Position numbers and translations under genes: made by a program. The notes beneath the pieces were generated by a model, which did not search any database, was not told where the DNA came from, and saw only the letters and a list, made by a program, of their open reading frames with translations. A stretch of DNA of 64,000 bases from Mycobacterium paraterrae (GTDB taxonomy: Bacteria; Actinomycetota; Actinomycetes; Mycobacteriales; Mycobacteriaceae), in assembly GCF_022430545.2 (NCBI RefSeq), contig NZ_CP092488.2, positions 2,790,001 to 2,854,000 on the forward strand, in the 5' to 3' direction. Positions 59,469-64,000 of the stretch are shown one piece after another; within the stretch, counting starts at the first letter, position 1; each line of letters begins with the position of its first letter.

Positions 59469-59855
59469 TTAACCGCGGGTGTCCCGGCGCAGCGGATGCT
59501 CGGGTGGAATCTGGACGAAAATCAGCACAACGCCGTCGGGGTCGACGACGTGCATCTCGTGCAGACCCCACGGTTCCTGGCGGGCCTCCCGGGCGATCAG
59601 CACGCCGCGGCTCTCCAGCTCGGCTTGGGTGGCGGCGACGTCGCGGACCTGGAGCCACAGTGCGCCCGGAAACGGTCCCGCGAGTTGCTCGGGGGCGCCA
59701 TGGTCGGCCAGTTCGATGAGCGACTGGCCGGCGAAGAAGACCGTGCCCGCGCCGTAGTCGCGGAAAATGGCCAGCCCGATCTGATCCCGGTAGAAGCTCA
59801 GCGACCGCTGATAGTCCACCGGCCGGAACAGCACCCGGCTGGCGAGAATTTCCAT
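59469..59855 (-). CDS. Glyoxalase/bleomycin-resistance-fold protein (Rv0546c)
   Basis: A 128-residue vicinal-oxygen-chelate protein. It has RVLFRPVDYQRSLSFYRDQIGLAIF at the N terminus and GLHEMHVVDPDGVVLIFVQIP at the end, the position of the usual Glu/His metal ligands. The substrate is unknown. It begins 13 bp after the stop of the SDR gene upstream, in the same direction. Confidence 0.88.
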   Translation of the reverse strand: MEILASRVLFRPVDYQRSLSFYRDQIGLAIFRDYGAGTVFFAGQSLIELADHGAPEQLAGPFPGALWLQVRDVAATQAELESRGVLIAREARQEPWGLHEMHVVDPDGVVLIFVQIPPEHPLRRDTRG

Positions 59856-59868
59856 GTCCTCGTGTCTA

Positions 59869-60750
59869 TCACGCGTTCGGTTGCAAACGCTGGCGCCGGA
59901 TCGCCGTCGTGGCGATCCCCGGCAAAAGGGTGTCGATGGCCTGCGCGGCGATCGCCATCCGGGGCGCGATCCGCACCGGACGGGTACGCGCCGCGTCGAT
60001 CATCCAGCCCGCGGCCTCCTCGGAGGTGAGCGCCGGCAGGCCCTGGTACTCCTTGGTCGGCGCGATCATCGGGGTGGCCACCAGCGGGTAGTAGAGCGTG
60101 GTCGAGTGCACACCCTTTGTCGCCCACTCGGTTTCGATCACCCGGCTCACCGCCGACAGTGCGGCCTTCGAGGCGTTGTAGACCGCGAACAACGGCGACG
60201 GCTCGCTGAATACGCCCCACGTGGCGACGTTGATGATGTGCCCGTCGCCGCGCTCGATCATCCCCGGCGCGATGCCGCGGATGAGCCGCAGCGGCGAGTA
60301 GTAGTTCAGCACCATGGTCCGCTCGACGTCGTGCCAGCGTTCCAACGACTCGGCCAGCGGTCGGCGGATCGACCGGCCGGCGTTGTTGATCAGGATGTCC
60401 ACCCCGCCGAGGCGCTTGTCGACGTCGGCGACCAACGCGTCGACGGCGTCCAGGTCCGACAGGTCACACGGGATGGCGGTGGCGTCGCCGCCGTTGGCGG
60501 TGATCCGGCCCACGACCTCGTCGAGCAGATCCTGGCGGCGGGCGACCGCGACGACGGTGGCGCCGCGGCGAGCGAACTGCTCGGCGGCGCATTCGCCGAT
60601 ACCGGACGAGGCCCCGGTGAGCAAGACGCGCTTGCCGGCCAGGTCGACGGTCGTTGCGGCGGGGTTAGGTAGCAGGCGGGGCAGCAGCGGCGGACGCATC
60701 GAGGTCAACGTGATCTGCTCGGCCAGGGCTCGGATCGGGTTCCAACTCAC
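59869..60750 (-). CDS. Short-chain dehydrogenase/reductase (Rv0547c)
   Basis: A 293-residue SDR. The cofactor motif LLTGASSGIGECAAEQFARRG lies at about 49-69 (TGASSGIG), NNAGRSI near 129, the catalytic Ser in IINVATWG and the YNASKAAL motif near 192. The N-terminal ~45 residues with basic and hydrophobic character are longer than usual and may contact the membrane. The enzyme should reduce a carbonyl or oxidise an alcohol; the substrate is unknown. Confidence 0.88.
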   Translation of the reverse strand: MSWNPIRALAEQITLTSMRPPLLPRLLPNPAATTVDLAGKRVLLTGASSGIGECAAEQFARRGATVVAVARRQDLLDEVVGRITANGGDATAIPCDLSDLDAVDALVADVDKRLGGVDILINNAGRSIRRPLAESLERWHDVERTMVLNYYSPLRLIRGIAPGMIERGDGHIINVATWGVFSEPSPLFAVYNASKAALSAVSRVIETEWATKGVHSTTLYYPLVATPMIAPTKEYQGLPALTSEEAAGWMIDAARTRPVRIAPRMAIAAQAIDTLLPGIATTAIRRQRLQPNA

Positions 60751-60833
60751 AGGCCCGAAGTCTAGGGCGCGGTCCCAAGTCCGCCCGAGGCGTCACAGCC
60801 GCCACAACCGCCTCCGCCGGAGGGCGCATGCTT

Positions 60834-60895
60834 TGTGCCCGCCTCGTAGCGACAATCCGGCGCGGATGTTGAGTTGTCGCTCGGAGGTGGGCACA
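60834..60895. repeat. Long inverted repeat between menB and Rv0547c
   Basis: The 22-nt arms 60834-60855 (TGTGCCCGCCTC..AGCGACAA) and 60874-60895 are complementary at 19 positions; 18 nt lie between. It starts 59 bp downstream of the menB stop, in the sense of menB transcription. It may end the menB mRNA or be a degenerate mobile repeat (MITE-like); no direct repeats were seen at its ends. Confidence 0.6.
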
Positions 60896-60953
60896 TCGAA
60901 CACCGCCTGCCCGCAGTTACCTCAGTGACGGGTGTGACTGAAGCGTCGGCTCC

Positions 60954-61856
60954 CTAGAAGTAGCGCGGGAATGGACCCCAGTCGGGCGGCCGCTTCTCGA
61001 GGAACGCGTCGCGGCCTTCGACGGCCTCGTCGGTCATATACGCCAGCCGTGTTGCCTCACCGGCGAACAGCTGTTGGCCGACCAACCCGTCGTCGAGCAG
61101 GTTGAAGGCATATTTCAACATCCGTTGCGCCTGCGGCGATTTCGCGTTGATCTCGGCCGCCCACTGAACCGCCTCGGACTCCAGTTCGGCATGGTCGACG
61201 ACGGCGTTCACCGCGCCCATGTGATGCATCTGCTCGGCGGTGTAAGGCCGGCCGAGGAAGAAGATCTCGCGGGCGAATTTCTGACCGACCTGCCGGGCCA
61301 GATACGCGCTGCCGTAGCCGCCGTCGAAGCTGCCCACGTCGGCGTCGGTCTGCTTGAACCGGGCGTGCTCGCGGCTGGCCAGGGTGAGGTCGCACACCAC
61401 GTGCAGGCTGTGCCCGCCGCCCGCGGCCCAACCGTTGACCAGGCAGATCACCACCTTCGGCATGAAGCGAATCAACCGCTGCACTTCGAGGATGTGCAGC
61501 CGTCCGGCGCGGGCGGCATCGACCGTGTCCGACGTCTCCCCGGACGCGTACTGGTAGCCGCTGCGGCCGCGGATTCGCTGGTCGCCACCGGAACAGAATG
61601 CCCAGCCGCCGTCCTTGGGTGACGGTCCGTTACCGGTGAGCAGCACCACGCCGACGTCCGGCGACATCCGGGCATGGTCGAGCACTCGGTACAGCTCGTC
61701 GACGGTGTGTGGCCGGAAGGCGTTGCGCACCTCGGGGCGGTCGAACGCGACCCGCACGGTGGCGTCGGTGACGTGCCGGTGATAGGTGATGTCGGTCAGT
61801 TCGCCGAAACCGTCGACGGGCTTCCACTGATCGGCGTGAAAAGGATTGTCAGTCAA
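60954..61856 (-). CDS. menB: 1,4-dihydroxy-2-naphthoyl-CoA synthase (MenB)
   Basis: MenB closes the ring of OSB-CoA in menaquinone synthesis. The 300-residue crotonase-fold protein has RPEVRNAFRPHTVDEL, the oxyanion region AFCSGGDQRIRG, the motif VNGWAAGGGHSLHVVCDL, and the C-terminal RPPDWGPFPRYF, all typical for MenB. The Asp of SFDGGYGSAYLARQVG is the catalytic acid in the family. It completes the menA-menE-menB set of the window. Confidence 0.96.
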   Translation of the reverse strand: MTDNPFHADQWKPVDGFGELTDITYHRHVTDATVRVAFDRPEVRNAFRPHTVDELYRVLDHARMSPDVGVVLLTGNGPSPKDGGWAFCSGGDQRIRGRSGYQYASGETSDTVDAARAGRLHILEVQRLIRFMPKVVICLVNGWAAGGGHSLHVVCDLTLASREHARFKQTDADVGSFDGGYGSAYLARQVGQKFAREIFFLGRPYTAEQMHHMGAVNAVVDHAELESEAVQWAAEINAKSPQAQRMLKYAFNLLDDGLVGQQLFAGEATRLAYMTDEAVEGRDAFLEKRPPDWGPFPRYF

Positions 61857-62000
61857 GACTATTGGACTCCGTCTAGTCGAAAGACCGCAAATGCGACCCG
61901 CTTGGTGAACATACGGCGACGGTACTCGTCGGGCCCGTCGCGGTTTGGCAAGGCTATGTTTCCTGGCGGCGACGTTGCCGACTGCCTATTGTCTGGTGCC

Positions 62001-62705
62001 GTGTCGCATCCTCATGAGCCGCATTCGGGTTCGGTGTCCGCGCGCCTGAATTGGCTTCGGGCTGGGGTGCTGGGAGCCAACGACGGGATTGTCTCGACTG
62101 CGGGCATCGTCGTCGGCGTCGCCGCGGCGACGGTGGCGCGCGGCCCGATCATCACCGCCGGGATCGCGGGGCTGGCCGCCGGCGCGGTGTCGATGGCACT
62201 GGGCGAATACGTATCGGTCAGCGCGCAGCGCGACACCGAACAGGCCCTGCTCCATGTCGAACGCCGGGAGTTGCGCGACGACCCGCAGGCAGAGCTTGAC
62301 GAACTCGCTGCGCTGTACGAAGCCAAGGGTCTGTCCGCGGCGACGGCCCGCACGGTGGCCGAGGAACTCACCGACCACGATCCGCTGCTCGCGCACGCAG
62401 AAGTGGAGCTCGGTTTCCATCCCGACGAGCTGACCAATCCGTGGCAGGCCGCGACGTCGTCGGCGCTGTCATTCGCCATCGGCGCGCTGCTGCCGCTGAT
62501 CGCCATCCTGGTCGCGCCCGTCGCCGTGCGCATACCCGTGACCGTGGCGTCCGTGCTGCTGGCGCTACTCGTCACCGGAGTGGTGTCGGCGAGCCTCGGC
62601 GGCGCACCGAAACACCGTGCGGCGCTGCGCAACTTCGTCGGGGGAGGGCTGGCCCTCGCGGTGACCTACCTGATCGGCCACCTGGTCGGCGCCGCGATCG
62701 CCTAG
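62001..62705 (+). CDS. VIT1/CCC1-family iron/manganese transporter
   Basis: A 234-residue membrane protein of the vacuolar iron transporter family. It opens HPHEPHSGSVSARLNWLRAGVLGANDGIVSTAGIVVGV (only the motif LRAGVLGANDGIVSTAG is quoted as the family mark) and continues with the acidic cytoplasmic region LGEYVSVSAQRDTEQALL, SEH-like ELTDHDPLLAHAEVELG. Five helices are visible. It should move Fe2+ or Mn2+. GTG 62001 fits the usual N terminus; the frame is open to 61674 but antisense to menB. Its stop shares CTAG with the convergent aldo/keto reductase. Confidence 0.88.
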   Translation: MSHPHEPHSGSVSARLNWLRAGVLGANDGIVSTAGIVVGVAAATVARGPIITAGIAGLAAGAVSMALGEYVSVSAQRDTEQALLHVERRELRDDPQAELDELAALYEAKGLSAATARTVAEELTDHDPLLAHAEVELGFHPDELTNPWQAATSSALSFAIGALLPLIAILVAPVAVRIPVTVASVLLALLVTGVVSASLGGAPKHRAALRNFVGGGLALAVTYLIGHLVGAAIA

Positions 62706-63634
62706 GTGTTGTCGTGGAACCCCTCCATGCCCTCGGGCATGGCGCTGGTTCCGGGCGCGGTGATGGAGTCCAGCCGGGCGAGTGCGTCGGCGCTCAAGGT
62801 GACGTCTCCGGTGCCGAGGTTCTCCTCGAGGTGTCCGATCGACTTGGTTCCCGGGATCAGCAGCGTCGTCGGCGCGTGTGCCAACAGCCACGCCAACCCG
62901 ACCTGGGCCGGGGTGGCGCCGAGGTCGCCGGCGATCTCTTTCACCACCGGGTGGTCCGATGCCTTCGGTAGGCCAGGGAACGCCGAGCCGAGCGGGAAAT
63001 AGGGCACCCACGCGATTCCCTCGGCGGTGCAGACGTCGAGCATGTCTTCCTGCGAACGGTCCAGCAGGCTGTAGGAGTTCTGCACGCACACAACGCCGGC
63101 GGGCAGCGCCTGCTTGAGGACCTCCAGCGGCACACTGCTGACGCCGATCCCGCCGATCTTGCCCTCGTCGCGCAGCGCGATCATCTCGGCCAGCTGGTCA
63201 TCCAGGTCGACGATCTGGTTGCCCTCGGCCTGCAGCCCCGGGCCCAGGTCCAGGCGCCGCAGATTGACCACCGGAATCTGCTCGAGGCCGAGTTGGCGCA
63301 GGTCGTCCTCGACGGCGGCACGTAGGTCTGCCGGTCGCTGCGCCGGGGCCAGCGGAATCGGCTTCTCGCCGGTGAAGCGCGCGCCGACCTTACTGACGAT
63401 CACCAGGTCGTCCGGGTAGGGCGCCAGTGCCGCATGGATGCGACGGTTCACCTCGCCGGGGCCGTAGAACGACGCGGTGTCGATGTGGTTGACACCCAGC
63501 TCGACTGCCCGACGCAGCACGGCGACCGCCTCGTCGTGAGACGTCGCGTCCAGCTGCATGGCGCCGTAGCCGACCCGGGCGACGTCGTGCGTGCCGATGC
63601 GGCCCAACCCGCCGGGTGCCTGCTGGTCAGTCAT
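62702..63634 (-). CDS. Aldo/keto reductase
   Basis: A 310-residue TIM-barrel oxidoreductase. It has VGYGAMQLDATSHDEAVAVLRRAVELGVNHIDTASFYGPGEVNR, with the catalytic Asp and Tyr in HIDTASFYG, then VIVSKVGARF carrying the Lys. NADPH-binding LIPGTKSIGHLEENLG is close to the end. The substrate is unknown. GAGGAG stands before the ATG 63634. A TetR-type gene is divergent, and two palindromic sites lie between, so expression is probably controlled by that regulator. Confidence 0.9.
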   Translation of the reverse strand: MTDQQAPGGLGRIGTHDVARVGYGAMQLDATSHDEAVAVLRRAVELGVNHIDTASFYGPGEVNRRIHAALAPYPDDLVIVSKVGARFTGEKPIPLAPAQRPADLRAAVEDDLRQLGLEQIPVVNLRRLDLGPGLQAEGNQIVDLDDQLAEMIALRDEGKIGGIGVSSVPLEVLKQALPAGVVCVQNSYSLLDRSQEDMLDVCTAEGIAWVPYFPLGSAFPGLPKASDHPVVKEIAGDLGATPAQVGLAWLLAHAPTTLLIPGTKSIGHLEENLGTGDVTLSADALARLDSITAPGTSAMPEGMEGFHDNT

Positions 63635-63668
63635 GGTGCTCCTCTAGTCGTGCGACACTGGTAGCGAT

Positions 63669-63718
63669 GCGGAGGTACCTCCGCTTATCCGACAGTAGCA
63701 GAAACGGAGGTGCCTCCG
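63669..63718. promoter_or_regulatory. Two palindromic operator candidates between aldo/keto reductase and TetR
   Basis: GCGGAGGTACCTCCGC (63669-63684) is a perfect 16-bp palindrome, and CGGAGGTGCCTCCG (63705-63718) repeats it with a changed centre. Their centres are 35 bp apart. They lie in the 86-bp gap between the divergent genes, as expected for TetR self-regulation. The second copy also contains the ribosome site GGAGGT for the TetR TTG. Confidence 0.7.
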
Positions 63719-63720
63719 CC

Positions 63721-64000
63721 TTGGTCGAGACTGCGCGCTCCGATGCGCGGCGCAACCGGGAGAGGCTGCTGCACGCCGCGACCGCGGCGTTCGCCGCCGG
63801 CGACGGAGAGCCGGTGACGCTGGAATCGATCGCTCGAGCAGCCGGAGTCGGCATCGGGACGCTGTACCGCCACTTCCCGACTCGCGAGGCGCTGGTCGAG
63901 GCCGTCTACCGGGCGGAACTTGCCGAGGTGGCGGAAACGGCCGCGACGCTGCTCGAGCAGAATCCACCCAAGCTTGCGTTGCGTCGCTGGATGGACCGGT
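63721..64000 (+). CDS. TetR-family regulator, N-terminal part
   Basis: Only the first 93 codons are present; the right edge cuts the gene. The helix-turn-helix is LESIARAAGVGIGTLYRHFPTREALV, typical for TetR regulators. TTG 63721 with GGAGGT 8 bp before it is preferred, since the in-frame ATG at 63667 would place both palindromes within the coding part. It presumably represses itself and the divergent aldo/keto reductase. Confidence 0.85.
   Translation, partial: MVETARSDARRNRERLLHAATAAFAAGDGEPVTLESIARAAGVGIGTLYRHFPTREALVEAVYRAELAEVAETAATLLEQNPPKLALRRWMDR

Noticed and set aside
1..64000. tRNA, rRNA or IS elements
   Set aside because: Reading both strands I found no rRNA-like stretch, no convincing tRNA cloverleaf and no transposase gene. 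A tRNAscan or Infernal run would settle this.

Overview
The window is a piece of a Mycobacterium chromosome. The evidence is high GC, GTG/TTG starts, mycothiol and mycolic-acid genes, ESX-type WXG100 genes, and gene order that follows the M. tuberculosis interval from about Rv0483 to Rv0548c almost gene for gene. The recognised order is lprQ end, Rv0484c, Rv0485, mshA, Rv0487, gpm1, senX3-regX3, Rv0495c, ppx1, Rv0497-0499, proC, Rv0500A, bS22, galE2, Rv0502, a cmaA2-like gene, Rv0504c, serB1, Rv0508, hemA-C-D-B, Rv0513-0514, gabP, Rv0523c, hemL, Rv0525, Rv0526, ccdA, resB, ccsA, Rv0530, Rv0530A, Rv0531, menA, mtnP, menE, Rv0543c-0544c, pitA, Rv0546c-0547c and menB. These assignments come from memory of the families and of synteny; no search was run. 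The species cannot be named, but it is not M. tuberculosis itself.

The backbone codes for housekeeping functions. These are redox buffering (mshA), phosphate sensing and transport (senX3-regX3, ppx1, pitA), proline and mycolate metabolism, the whole tetrapyrrole pathway from glutamyl-tRNA to uroporphyrinogen III (hemA, hemC, hemD, hemB, with hemL 14 kb further on), a System II cytochrome c maturation operon (thioredoxin lipoprotein, ccdA, resB, ccsA) attached to hemL, and menaquinone synthesis (menA, menE, menB). Many genes are joined by ATGA/GTGA overlaps.

Several blocks interrupt the backbone. The most striking is 19279-26084, a seven-gene minus-strand locus between serB1 and Rv0508. It encodes a membrane protein, a long Pro-rich protein of Rv3899c type, an Ala/Gly-rich protein, two WXG100 proteins matching EsxF and EsxE, a 726-residue protein whose N-terminal two-thirds match the channel part of the tuberculosis toxin CpnT, and a small overlapping gene in the immunity position. 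The C-terminal domain of the CpnT-like protein is not the TNT NAD glycohydrolase but a different domain that I cannot assign, so this looks like a toxin-swapped CpnT system. A second insertion (31602-34789) holds a WXG100-like protein, a DUF1023 alpha/beta hydrolase and a lipoprotein. Others are a copper-type P-ATPase with an esterase and lipoprotein (35636-39416), an MpaB-type oxygenase with its TetR regulator, a two-RCK potassium channel, a VIT1-type transporter, and an aldo/keto reductase divergent from a TetR gene cut by the right edge.

The intergenic DNA also carries structure. A short stem-loop repeat (CGACGATGC, stem, TGAGGAGGAG) occurs seven times and shows base-pair covariation. Three copies in tandem are read as protein at the N terminus of HemL. 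A composite form of it sits before ccsA. There are further inverted repeats upstream of gpm1, between hemD and hemB, and beside menB. Palindromic operator candidates lie in front of three promoters or genes. One 730-bp stretch (43255-43983) has a near-consensus promoter and very small ORFs instead of a normal gene.
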